Shown: positions 35,737 through 42,930 of the stretch, in pieces
How positions within the stretch are numbered: the first letter of the stretch is position 1
Layout: each line of letters begins with the position of its first letter
Origin: UBA6022 sp038319685
Lineage (GTDB): Bacteria > Patescibacteriota > Saccharimonadia > Saccharimonadales > Saccharimonadaceae
Assembly: GCA_038319685.1 (NCBI GenBank)
Contig: JBBQDN010000001.1
Location: 162,294 to 226,293 of the forward strand
Direction of reading: 5' to 3'
Length of the DNA: 64,000 bases
The notes under the pieces: model-generated
What the model saw: the letters and a program-made list of their open reading frames with translations, nothing else
Databases searched by the model: none
What the model was told of the DNA's origin: nothing
Made by a program: the position numbers and the translations under genes

Positions 35737-36105
35737 TTAACGTTGCTGTAAATGTTCCATGCGTTCATGCGATAGCCCATAATAATGAGCAATTTCATGC
35801 CAAAGCGTACGTTTTATTTGTTCAAATAGACTAGCCGGGTCACGCGACACAGCTAGGATTGAATTTTTAAACAGTGTAATTTTGTCTGGTAACACAAAAC
35901 TATACCCGCCGCCACGTTGTGTAAGTGGAATACCTTCGTATAGCCCCAAAAGCACTTGCCCGTGTGTGATCTTCATTTTTTCTATTTGTTCGGGTGTTGG
36001 TTCGTCGGCATACACGATTGCAACATTTTCAAGCCCAGCAATATAATTCTGTGGTAGTTCGTCCATGGCTTTGGTAATAAGCGTATCGAATTCTTGGTCG
36101 GTCAT
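35737..36105 (-). CDS. Zincin-like metallopeptidase family protein (PF06262-like)
   Basis: This 122-residue protein has HEIAHYYGLSH (about 106-116), an HExxH-type zinc site at the very C-terminus. The layout EFDTLITKAMDELP, then LLGLYEGIPLTQR and PDKITLFKNSI, is that of the small 'metallopeptidase family' found across bacteria. No proteolytic activity is established for the family. It lies 13 bp behind a small helical protein gene. Confidence 0.88.
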   Translation of the reverse strand: MTDQEFDTLITKAMDELPQNYIAGLENVAIVYADEPTPEQIEKMKITHGQVLLGLYEGIPLTQRGGGYSFVLPDKITLFKNSILAVSRDPASLFEQIKRTLWHEIAHYYGLSHERMEHLQQR

Positions 36106-36118
36106 GTCAAAAATTCGG

Positions 36119-36340
36119 TTATTGGATAAGTTTATTTACTTTTTTTGATATCGTGCCGGCGGTGTCTTTGGTTTGTGCGACCGTTTCACTGATTGACTGA
36201 TACGCATCAGTGGCATGTTCTTTTACATCCGCGATTGGCTGAGCTATCTCATCCTTTAACCCAAGGATGTCTTCGGTAAATTCAGTACCTATAGCCTTTA
36301 CGTCGTTTACTGCAGCCATTAAGTCGTCAAATAATCCCAT
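36119..36340 (-). CDS. Small helical protein of unknown function
   Basis: This is a 73-residue frame from ATG 36340 (MGLFDDLMAAVNDVKAIG). The earlier in-frame ATG at 36352 is rejected because it lies inside the -10 box. The sequence is a heptad-like, LEA- or YtxH-like amphipathic helix (KEHATDAYQSISETVAQTKD) ending KKVNKLIQ. I do not recognise the family. It is followed after 13 bp by the metallopeptidase-like gene and is probably cotranscribed with it. Confidence 0.65.
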   Translation of the reverse strand: MGLFDDLMAAVNDVKAIGTEFTEDILGLKDEIAQPIADVKEHATDAYQSISETVAQTKDTAGTISKKVNKLIQ

Positions 36341-36347
36341 ATATATA

Positions 36348-36356
36348 AGCATAACA
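36348..36356 (-). promoter_or_regulatory. Extended -10, leaderless
   Basis: TGT-TATGCT on minus; 7 nt to ATG at 36340. Confidence 0.55.
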
Positions 36357-36394
36357 AAAAAAGCCGTCTATGACGACTATTTCATAAAAGTTCC

Positions 36395-36607
36395 CTATTC
36401 TTCTTTGTCGAATGTGAACCAGTCAGGATCCTGGTGAATGTCTTCTTCGACGACTTTCCAGAATGATTCACTCTGGCCTTCGTCCAAACCTTCTTCCAAA
36501 GTGATTGCTTCTGATTCTTGCTGTTCAGCAACAATTTCTTCACGAAGTCCGTTATCGATCGGGTCGATAGGTTGAAAACGAATTGATTTGAATAATTGAA
36601 ATGTCAT
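36395..36607 (-). CDS. Small acidic conserved-looking protein
   Basis: This 70-residue protein is strongly acidic in its second half (EEIVAEQQESEAITLEEG, then VVEEDIHQDPDWFTFDKEE). The N-terminus MTFQLFKSIRFQPIDPIDNG and the aromatic C-terminus look like a protein under selection, not a chance frame. Function unknown. A TACACT box lies 14 nt upstream of ATG. The 577-bp inverted-repeat element lies 73 bp upstream. Confidence 0.6.
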   Translation of the reverse strand: MTFQLFKSIRFQPIDPIDNGLREEIVAEQQESEAITLEEGLDEGQSESFWKVVEEDIHQDPDWFTFDKEE

Positions 36608-36680
36608 ATATTTTTGTGTTGAGTGTATTTATATACATATTAGCATAAACAGGATAAAATGTCAATATATGGCTATAAAC

Positions 36681-37257
36681 CTCAATCCTTACTTTGATCC
36701 CTCAAAGTAACAAAGCGGCTTCTTTCGTACCGACGAAAGAAGCAAAGACTCCTGGGGTTGCTTCCCGTCGCCGAGAACGGATGAACCAAACAACTGGTCG
36801 CTGCGAAACTCCCTTTGGGAGGTCCAGAATGATTATTTGAGTTATTTATTCTGGACACGTCCTCGCGAATTACTCCAGTTGTTTCATCCCTCCATCCTCG
36901 GGTCGGTCCAGATACCCCAGACCCCGGGGCATGGTTAGAAAATAGAATATAGCAGGGTGGTAGTTGGTATGTAGTCAATGGTAGATCGTGAGCGGAGCTC
37001 TGCGACTACAAGCCGTAGCGGCTTGCCAGGGTTTGGGACTGTGAGCGTCCCCGAGAACGATGAATGACGGTTTCCTGGATCGTCGAGGACTGTCTGAACC
37101 CGGGCAGCAGGCGCCTGTCGGCGTGAGTTTCGCAGACGACCAAGAAGGCGGAGTGAATCGTTCCCGGAGAACGTGAGTTGTCCCGGGAACTTTTGTTTCT
37201 TTTGTTGGCACAAAAGAAAACTGTTTGTTACTTTGCAGTTACAAAGTAAGGATCGAG
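36681..37257. mobile_element. 577-bp non-coding element with terminal inverted repeats (MITE-like)
   Basis: The left end CTCAATCCTTACTTTG (36681-36696), a 6-nt loop, then CAAAGTAACAAA (36703-36714) is mirrored at the right end by TTTGTTACTTTG (37224-37235), a 6-nt loop and CAAAGTAAGGATCGAG (37242-37257). The 34-nt ends are inverted copies of each other except the loop and one base, and each end is itself a hairpin. The interior is GC-richer than its surroundings and packed with hairpins (for example 36724-36747, 36829-36874, 37011-37027, 37152-37183). Short overlapping frames (36682-36978, 36935-37213) on minus look fortuitous. No exact target duplication is seen (ATAAAC left, ATTAAC right). 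There is no transposase. Confidence 0.7.
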
Positions 37258-37277
37258 ATTAACCATTTAGGCTAAAC

Positions 37278-37688
37278 CTACAGATGGTGCCGCTGATCCT
37301 CAAGCCCATCTTCCATCACCGCATCATCCCTCGTGTATTCAACAATATCTTTGGAATCGATCACGCCGAAGTAACGAGTGATCTTGCCGGCTGCTTTTGC
37401 TTGGATAACTTCTGCTAGAACACCGTCGCTGATTGGGCCAAATATCCATATTTGGTCAGAACGTGCAACAACGACATTGTTTGCCTGCCGAATAACATCT
37501 CGATCAACAGTATCGAGCATAAAGTAGCCTGAAATCATAAATGGATTAAGCGGAACACCACCCTGCTCAAATACAAATTTTGAAATATACTCACGAAAGT
37601 AAAATAGATGTTTTGACATAGCCGTATAAACAAGTGGTTTATCTACTTTCTCAAGTGTAAGTGCTTTATGTTGGAATGAATTACTCAT
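37278..37688 (-). CDS. Hypothetical protein, possibly nucleoside-deoxyribosyltransferase-like
   Basis: This is a 136-residue protein. The pattern SKHLFYFREYISKFVFEQGGVP, then VVVARSDQIWIFGPISDGVLAEVIQA and KITRYFGVID, resembles the Rossmann-like fold of nucleoside 2-deoxyribosyltransferase/DUF4406 proteins (a guess from the GPISDGVLAE block). The ATG overlaps the ileS stop as ATGA, with GGAGGAAG upstream, so it is coupled to ileS and presumably under the same T-box. The 577-bp element begins 20 bp after its stop. Confidence 0.65.
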   Translation of the reverse strand: MSNSFQHKALTLEKVDKPLVYTAMSKHLFYFREYISKFVFEQGGVPLNPFMISGYFMLDTVDRDVIRQANNVVVARSDQIWIFGPISDGVLAEVIQAKAAGKITRYFGVIDSKDIVEYTRDDAVMEDGLEDQRHHL

Positions 37689-40546
37689 TCTGCTTCCTCC
37701 AGATTAATTGTTAGTTCCACGCCTTCAACTTTCACGGTCACTTCGTAATCGTACTTTGCGTCCTGGAGTGAGTCCGCAAGAGTCTCGGACAAAATGACTT
37801 TCTGGTGTTCCGTAATGGCTTTTAGTAGATCACCATCATCCGTCGTAAGACTTAGTTTAATATGATCATCGACATTTAGCCCAGCTGCTTTGCGACTGGT
37901 TTGGATATGACGAACAACTTCGCGCATCAGGCCTTCACGTTTCAGTTCAGGCGTCAGTTCGAGGTCAAGTTTTAATAGTTTGCCTTTTTTCACCTTTTTG
38001 ACGTTTAGCTCTTCGGTCAAAATATCCTGGAAATCAACGAACTCACCAAATGTAGGAATCGTCACACTCGCCAGTGGCTGACGAACTTTCATATGTTCCT
38101 TGGCACGGATGGATAGACCTTGGTTGACATAGTCACGGACGGTTTCCATGTCGGATACAACCAGTTCGTTGACATGACCAACCGATGGCCAATCAAGTAA
38201 GTGAACTGATTCACCGCCGGTCAGTTTCTGGTACAGTTCTTCGGACAAAAACGGCGTAAACGGTGCCATCACCTGCGCGAGCTGGACGAGGACATAATGA
38301 AGCGTCCGGTAAGCGTTATTTTTATCCTGATCATCACCTGATTTCCAAAAACGACGACGTGAACGACGCACGTACCAGTTGCTGGCGTCTTCGATGAACG
38401 GCAGGATCGGTTTCGTGGCATTCGGGATATCGTAGGCGTCCATATGCGTGCCAACTTCGGCCGTCAATTGATGCATACGGCTAATAATCCATTGGTCGAG
38501 TGGGTTGTCACAGGTCGGTGACGGATCAGACAGATCACCGGTAAATTCCCAACCATCGACTTCGGCGTACATGGTAAAGAAATCGTACATGTTCCAGATC
38601 ATACTGAGTTTACGAGCAACGTCACCAACTTCTTTGTCCTGCAAGGCAAAATCTTCACCGTTTAGTAGCGGGCTTTGGAGTAGGAGGAATCGTAAACTAT
38701 CAGCCGAGAATTTATCCATCAACTCGTTTGGATCAGTAAAGTTACCGTAGCTTTTGCTCATCTTGCGGCCGTCATTACCAGCGACATTACCAGTCACGAT
38801 GACGTTCCTAAATGAGTGTTCACCAAATAGTGCGACACTCATCGAATGCATATAATAGAACCAAGCGCGGACCTGACCGATATATTCCACGATGAAATCA
38901 CCAGGAAAATTCTGTTCGAATTTTTGCTTGTTTTCAAACGGATAATGGAACTGAGCAAATGGCATACTGCCAGCTTCGAACCAGCTATCCATTACCTTGT
39001 CGATACGTTCGTAGGTGACGCCGTCGATCGTAAAGGTCACATCGTCGACCCATGGGCGGTGATAATCATCCAGTCGCGTGCCGCTGAGTTTTTCGAGCTC
39101 ATTGTAGCTACCGACGACTTTGACATGCACATTCCCTTCGCTATCTGTTCCCTTCCAGACAGGCATAGCCGTTGCCCAGAATCGGTCACGTGATAGGTTC
39201 CAGTCAGGTGCTGATTCGATCGTTTTGGCAAACCGACCGTTTTTGACATGCGATGGGAACCATTCGATGTTGCCGTTTTTTTCTAACATCGTGTCGCGCT
39301 GACTATCAATGTCCATAAACCAGCTCGGATGTGCACGGTACATCAGGCGCGTGCCACAGCGGTGACAGTGCGGATAGCTGTGACGATAGTAGTCTATCTT
39401 CCAGACGATACCGCGTTCGAGCAGTGTTTTGGCGATTGGTTTGTTCACTTCCCAGACATTCTGGCCGATCCAGTCACCTTCGGTATAGTTACCGTTTTCG
39501 TCGATGACATGAACGACAGGGATCTTTTCGGCACGAGCGAGTGCAAAGTCCTCTTCACCATATGCCGGCGCCAGGTGGACAATGCCCGATCCACTTTCGA
39601 GGGTAACGTAGTCGGCGTGGAAGATTTTGTTGGATCCTTCGCCGCGATCAACACCCAGCAGTGGTTCGTATGCTTCACCGACCAGCGCGCTGCCTTTGAA
39701 GGTCCGAATAATATTTGTATTCAGTGTCTGGTGTTTTTCATCTGTTAATACTTTTTCAACTAAGTCTTTAGCGAGTATTAATCGTTCATCCCCTACTTCG
39801 ACTTCGACATAATCGAAATCTTTGTTGATGGCGATAGCGGTGTTTGCTGGTAGCGTCCACGGTGTTGTCGTCCAGGCGAGCAGACTGACATTTTCACCAA
39901 CAAGTTTGAATTTAACGTAGACCGATGGGTCGGTTACGTCCTGATACGCACCGGCGTCCATGGTGACTTCGGCCTTTGAAAGTGGTGTTGCATCTAGCGT
40001 ACAGTACATCAGTACCTTTTCGCCTTCGTAAATCTTGCCTTTTTCATACAGTGTTTTAAACGCCCACCAAACAGATTCCATGTACTCTTTGTCCATGGTT
40101 TTGTAGGCCCCCTTGAAATCAACCCAACGTCCAATACGGTCAACCGTACTTTCCCATAGCCCGCTGGTTTGGACCATGTTTTCGCGGCAGGCAATGATGT
40201 ATTTTTCGATGCCAAATTTTAGGACTTCTTCGCGCGAGTTAATGCCGAGCTTCTTCTCGGTGTAGCGTTCGGCCGGCAGCCCATGACAGTCCCAACCCCA
40301 GACACGTTCAACTCGTTTGCCTTTCATAGTTTGGTAACGAGGTACAGCGTCTTTGACGATCGAGCTCAGAAGCGTGCCGTGATGTGGCACACCGGAAATA
40401 AACGGCGGGCCATCGTAAAATACATATGAATTATCGATCGGACGCTGATCAACTGATTTTTCGAATGTCTTGTTCTTTTTCCACTGAACAACGATGTCTT
40501 TTTCGTATTCGAGTGCACGGCGACGAGTGTTGGCTTTGAATTTCAT
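37685..40546 (-). CDS. ileS: Isoleucyl-tRNA synthetase, type 2 (eukaryote-like), altered HIGH motif
   Basis: This 953-residue class I synthetase has YVFYDGPPFISGVPHHGT at about 42-59, so the HIGH motif reads HHGT. KMSKS is intact in DGRKMSKSYGNF (about 590). WGWDCHGLPAE and VPRYQTMKGKRV mark the eukaryote/IleS2 type, which is often mupirocin-resistant, and not the GWDTHGLPIE type 1. The CP1 editing domain is present (LLAWTTTPWTLPANTAI). A good AAAGGAA site precedes ATG. Expression is probably controlled by the T-box in its 226-nt leader. Confidence 0.95.
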   Translation of the reverse strand: MKFKANTRRRALEYEKDIVVQWKKNKTFEKSVDQRPIDNSYVFYDGPPFISGVPHHGTLLSSIVKDAVPRYQTMKGKRVERVWGWDCHGLPAERYTEKKLGINSREEVLKFGIEKYIIACRENMVQTSGLWESTVDRIGRWVDFKGAYKTMDKEYMESVWWAFKTLYEKGKIYEGEKVLMYCTLDATPLSKAEVTMDAGAYQDVTDPSVYVKFKLVGENVSLLAWTTTPWTLPANTAIAINKDFDYVEVEVGDERLILAKDLVEKVLTDEKHQTLNTNIIRTFKGSALVGEAYEPLLGVDRGEGSNKIFHADYVTLESGSGIVHLAPAYGEEDFALARAEKIPVVHVIDENGNYTEGDWIGQNVWEVNKPIAKTLLERGIVWKIDYYRHSYPHCHRCGTRLMYRAHPSWFMDIDSQRDTMLEKNGNIEWFPSHVKNGRFAKTIESAPDWNLSRDRFWATAMPVWKGTDSEGNVHVKVVGSYNELEKLSGTRLDDYHRPWVDDVTFTIDGVTYERIDKVMDSWFEAGSMPFAQFHYPFENKQKFEQNFPGDFIVEYIGQVRAWFYYMHSMSVALFGEHSFRNVIVTGNVAGNDGRKMSKSYGNFTDPNELMDKFSADSLRFLLLQSPLLNGEDFALQDKEVGDVARKLSMIWNMYDFFTMYAEVDGWEFTGDLSDPSPTCDNPLDQWIISRMHQLTAEVGTHMDAYDIPNATKPILPFIEDASNWYVRRSRRRFWKSGDDQDKNNAYRTLHYVLVQLAQVMAPFTPFLSEELYQKLTGGESVHLLDWPSVGHVNELVVSDMETVRDYVNQGLSIRAKEHMKVRQPLASVTIPTFGEFVDFQDILTEELNVKKVKKGKLLKLDLELTPELKREGLMREVVRHIQTSRKAAGLNVDDHIKLSLTTDDGDLLKAITEHQKVILSETLADSLQDAKYDYEVTVKVEGVELTINLEEAE

Positions 40547-40772
40547 AGTGTTCCTTTGGTTATAATTAATAAAACAAAAAATCCCTATTTAGTCACTGGA
40601 ATCCGCATATCGCGGACGGTACCATCCAGTTTCCAAAAAGAGATTCTTTTTAGCGCTTAGTTGTCTGCTATAACGTCGCATGCACGTCTGGGGTCTAGTC
40701 TCTTTTCGATTTCTTCCCTGAAAACCTTCGTGGCTGATAACCACTCACCTACTCATATAAAGTTGGATGTCT
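40547..40772 (-). promoter_or_regulatory. T-box riboswitch leader of ileS
   Basis: The antiterminator/antisequestrator fold is complete on the minus strand. Helix A1 is ACTGGA (40630-40625) with TCCAGT (40600-40595). A 7-nt bulge UGGUACC (40624-40618) follows. Helix A2 is GTCCGC (40617-40612) with GCGGAT (40606-40601), loop GATAT. The bulge UGGU would pair with a tRNA ending ACCA, fitting the A73 of tRNA-Ile. The 5' part (40690-40770) should be Stem I; GAAATCGAAA (near 40705) may hold the Ile codon ATC. No convincing terminator hairpin is seen before the TTTTTT at 40581-40576, so control may be translational. Confidence 0.8.
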
Positions 40773-40778
40773 GTCTAT

Positions 40779-40807
40779 ATTCTACCTTGTTTAGATAGCT
40801 AGTTCAA
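40779..40807 (-). promoter_or_regulatory. ileS promoter
   Basis: TTGAAC (40807-40802), 17-bp spacer, TAGAAT (40784-40779) on minus. The -35 lies inside the end of the preceding gene. Predicted start near 40772. Confidence 0.65.
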
Positions 40808-41572
40808 GTTTCTTCGGAACCAAGGAACAAATACACTCGTTCGTTTTCTGTATTCATCCCAGCCTGAACGACCGGTGAATCTTTTTTCGGTTGGTGGTAC
40901 ACCTGATACGAACAGTAGTAGATACGTGATGACAAGCGGGCTGATGATTGCTGCCCAGCCAAACGGAACGCTCAGTGCGATCAGGTAAATCCCCCACCAT
41001 TGTATTGACTCACCAAAATAGTTTGGATGACGGGTATATTTCCAGAGCCCGCTGGTCATAAGCGTGCCTTTTTTACTTGGGTCTGCCAGATGTTTCTTTA
41101 GCTGGGCATCACCAATTGATTCGAACACAAACCCAATTATCCATATAACGAGTCCAGTAACAACAAGTAGCGAAATACCCATCGTATTCGACAAGTTTAC
41201 CATTATAACTGCGGCGGAAACGATGGTTGCTAGGATCCCCTGGGTCACAAAAATGCGGAAATACGCATTAACCGCCGCATTACCTTTCCAGGTTTTACGT
41301 AGTTCGGTATAGCGAGGATCTTCACCCTGCGCAGCCAACGTCCGACGAAAAATACTATATGCCAATCGAACACCCCAAATGATTACCAATCCTGTGACAA
41401 GAAGCTGCAATAGCCCCTGCTGTCCCATGAAAAAACTTACAAGTGCTGCAACAATAAATCCCCCACCCCAGGCAATATCAACAATATCAAGTCGTCTGCG
41501 CGACCATGCAATCGAAAATACGATCGAAATATATACAAGAACACTCCCAAGGATAATGATTAATTCAGCCAT
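40799..41572 (-). CDS. DUF1295 family membrane protein
   Basis: This 257-residue protein has about six TM helices and the C-terminal signature of DUF1295/isoprenylcysteine-methyltransferase-like proteins: LWKYTRHPNYFGESIQWWGIYL (about 195-216), then PPTEKRFTGRSGWDEYRKRTSVFVPW. Related enzymes include 3-oxo-5-alpha-steroid dehydrogenases and ICMT. A SAM- or NADPH-dependent lipid modification is plausible but unproven. Its stop lies one base pair from the vkor-like gene region it follows, in the same transcript. Confidence 0.85.
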   Translation of the reverse strand: MAELIIILGSVLVYISIVFSIAWSRRRLDIVDIAWGGGFIVAALVSFFMGQQGLLQLLVTGLVIIWGVRLAYSIFRRTLAAQGEDPRYTELRKTWKGNAAVNAYFRIFVTQGILATIVSAAVIMVNLSNTMGISLLVVTGLVIWIIGFVFESIGDAQLKKHLADPSKKGTLMTSGLWKYTRHPNYFGESIQWWGIYLIALSVPFGWAAIISPLVITYLLLFVSGVPPTEKRFTGRSGWDEYRKRTSVFVPWFRRNLN

Positions 41573-42214
41573 TTAGAAACCTTGGGCGAATAAACCTTCG
41601 CCGTACTTTAATACAATTCCAGCAACAACAAAAACAATAAGACTTGCGAGAAGAAGCTTGTCGTAATCTTTATGAATGAATGATTGTAGTTGTTTTGATA
41701 ATTGTTTTGGTAGATACAAATTACCTTCACGAATGTTATACCTGGTAATTGCAAAAAATACCAATGTTGTCGTCAGTGTCACCAACAGACACCATGGACA
41801 AAGTGCCTGAATAATGAAAAAACTTACGTAGAAAAGATAGTAGGCAAAGATCACACCAGCTGTATATCCAATTTGTGCACTGAACATAAACAAACGAGGA
41901 AATCTCACACCAGCAAGTCCAGCAATCGCGACCGTAATAACAATCGGCTCGGCCATCATCCCTAAATAACTGTTCGGAAAACCAAGTAACTCTGCCGACG
42001 GGTGTTTTGCAACTGTTGCACAGTTAAGAATAATGTTAATACTACAACTTAGGATGGTATTCGGGTCTTTGGCGAGTTGGTACGATTCAACCGACAGAAC
42101 AAACGCAGCAATTAAGCTAAGTACTGCACCGATCAGCATGCTCATAAATATCCAGCGATTATCCCGAAGGTTTTTGTCTTCGTGACGGAAAAAGGCGTGT
42201 ACTTTTTTAAACAT
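41573..42214 (-). CDS. Vitamin K epoxide reductase (VKOR) family protein
   Basis: This is a 213-residue membrane protein. I use ATG 42214 (MFKKVHAFFR) because GAGGT lies 8 nt upstream; the longer frame needs a GTG. The two loop cysteines are in CSINIILNCATVA (about 60-72), followed by SAELLGFPNSYLGM. The redox pair is CPWC (about 142-145) in QALCPWCLLVT. Bacterial VKOR reoxidises DsbA-like partners with quinone. The upstream, overlapping gene encodes a thioredoxin-like protein. It would make disulfides in exported proteins. Confidence 0.9.
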   Translation of the reverse strand: MFKKVHAFFRHEDKNLRDNRWIFMSMLIGAVLSLIAAFVLSVESYQLAKDPNTILSCSINIILNCATVAKHPSAELLGFPNSYLGMMAEPIVITVAIAGLAGVRFPRLFMFSAQIGYTAGVIFAYYLFYVSFFIIQALCPWCLLVTLTTTLVFFAITRYNIREGNLYLPKQLSKQLQSFIHKDYDKLLLASLIVFVVAGIVLKYGEGLFAQGF

Positions 42215-42464
42215 AATAGCTGACCTCACTAATCGTCGGAAGTGGAAGTCCGCGCCAGCTATTCAGCGCCATGCCTTCGTCAGACATAGCAACAATGGTT
42301 GGGTATTCAACGATATCATATACCCGACATAGGTCAATTCCGTCGGGTGAGTCAGGGTCTATTGTCGCAAGCTGACGACCTGTCTGTCGTTCGAAGTCAC
42401 GGAGATAGTCGAGCACAGCCCTAGCGTGGTCACTTTCGTTTTTATAGACAATAACTGCTTTCAT
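42207..42464 (-). CDS. Thioredoxin-like protein without CxxC
   Basis: This is an 85-residue protein. KAVIVYKNESDHARAVLDYL (beta-alpha), QLATIDPDSPDGIDLCRVYDI and VEYPTIVAMSDEG (with the cis-Pro of YPT) follow a thioredoxin/glutaredoxin fold. The active-site CxxC is missing; the residues there are KNESD. One Cys remains (DLCRVY). It overlaps the VKOR gene by 8 bp and NrdR by ATGA. A redox role is unlikely, so it may be a binding or adaptor subunit for VKOR. Confidence 0.75.
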   Translation of the reverse strand: MKAVIVYKNESDHARAVLDYLRDFERQTGRQLATIDPDSPDGIDLCRVYDIVEYPTIVAMSDEGMALNSWRGLPLPTISEVSYYV

Positions 42465-42916
42465 GCGATTTTCTTGCGGCGCTGCGTTAAAATTGCTTCG
42501 AATTCATCGAGAGTTTTGAACTCATGGTAGACACTAGCAAAACGCACATAGGCAACTTCATTACGGAGGGCAAGTTCGTCCAAAACCTTGTCACCCACAG
42601 TTTTTGAATCAATCTCTGATTCACCAAGTTCATATAAAGCATCTTCGACATTAGAAATGATCTCTTCAACTTCTACCTCTGATGAAAAGAATTTTCCAAC
42701 GGATCGTTTGATCGCTATTGCAAGTTTATCACGGTCAAATAGTTCGCGTGTCCCGTCTTTTTTGATGATGGCAAGGTTTGGTTTCTCAATCCGTTCATAG
42801 GTAGTAAAACGATGCTTCCCGTCCAGAGTTTCACGGCGACGGCGAATTGTCACACCGTCACCAACTTCACGTGATTCAATCACTCTTGTATCACCGATTT
42901 TATATGCCCGACTCAT
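42461..42916 (-). CDS. nrdR: NrdR-like repressor lacking all zinc-ribbon cysteines
   Basis: This 151-residue protein has the NrdR layout: N-terminal region ending TRVIESREVGDGVTIRRRRE, then RFTTYERIE, then the ATP-cone (AIIKKDGTRELFDRDKLAIAIKRSV) and C-terminal helices (AYVRFASVYHEFKTLDEF). NrdR normally begins MxCPxC and carries CxxC before RFTTYE, giving a zinc ribbon that binds NrdR boxes. Here the N-terminus is MSRAYKIGDTRV and the second pair reads TLDGKH; the whole protein has no cysteine. The ATP-cone is intact. AGGAG lies upstream. No nrd genes are in the window. Confidence 0.88.
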   Translation of the reverse strand: MSRAYKIGDTRVIESREVGDGVTIRRRRETLDGKHRFTTYERIEKPNLAIIKKDGTRELFDRDKLAIAIKRSVGKFFSSEVEVEEIISNVEDALYELGESEIDSKTVGDKVLDELALRNEVAYVRFASVYHEFKTLDEFEAILTQRRKKIA

Positions 42917-42930
42917 AGCGCTTCTTGCTC

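Noticed and set aside
36119..36352. Longer start at 36352 for the small helical protein
   Set aside because: It lies inside the extended -10 (TGT-TATGCT); the ATG at 36340 fits the 7-nt leaderless pattern of the region.
36682..37213. Three overlapping minus-strand reading frames of 78-98 codons in the inverted-repeat element
   Set aside because: They use different frames over the same bases, begin or end in the terminal repeats and lack ribosome binding sites. The composition follows the hairpins, not codon use.
40576..40581. Intrinsic terminator in the ileS leader
   Set aside because: A T-run is present, but I found no stable hairpin directly before it. I therefore do not claim transcriptional attenuation.
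42207..42464. True thioredoxin or DsbA
   Set aside because: The CxxC motif is absent; only one Cys is present, outside the active-site position.
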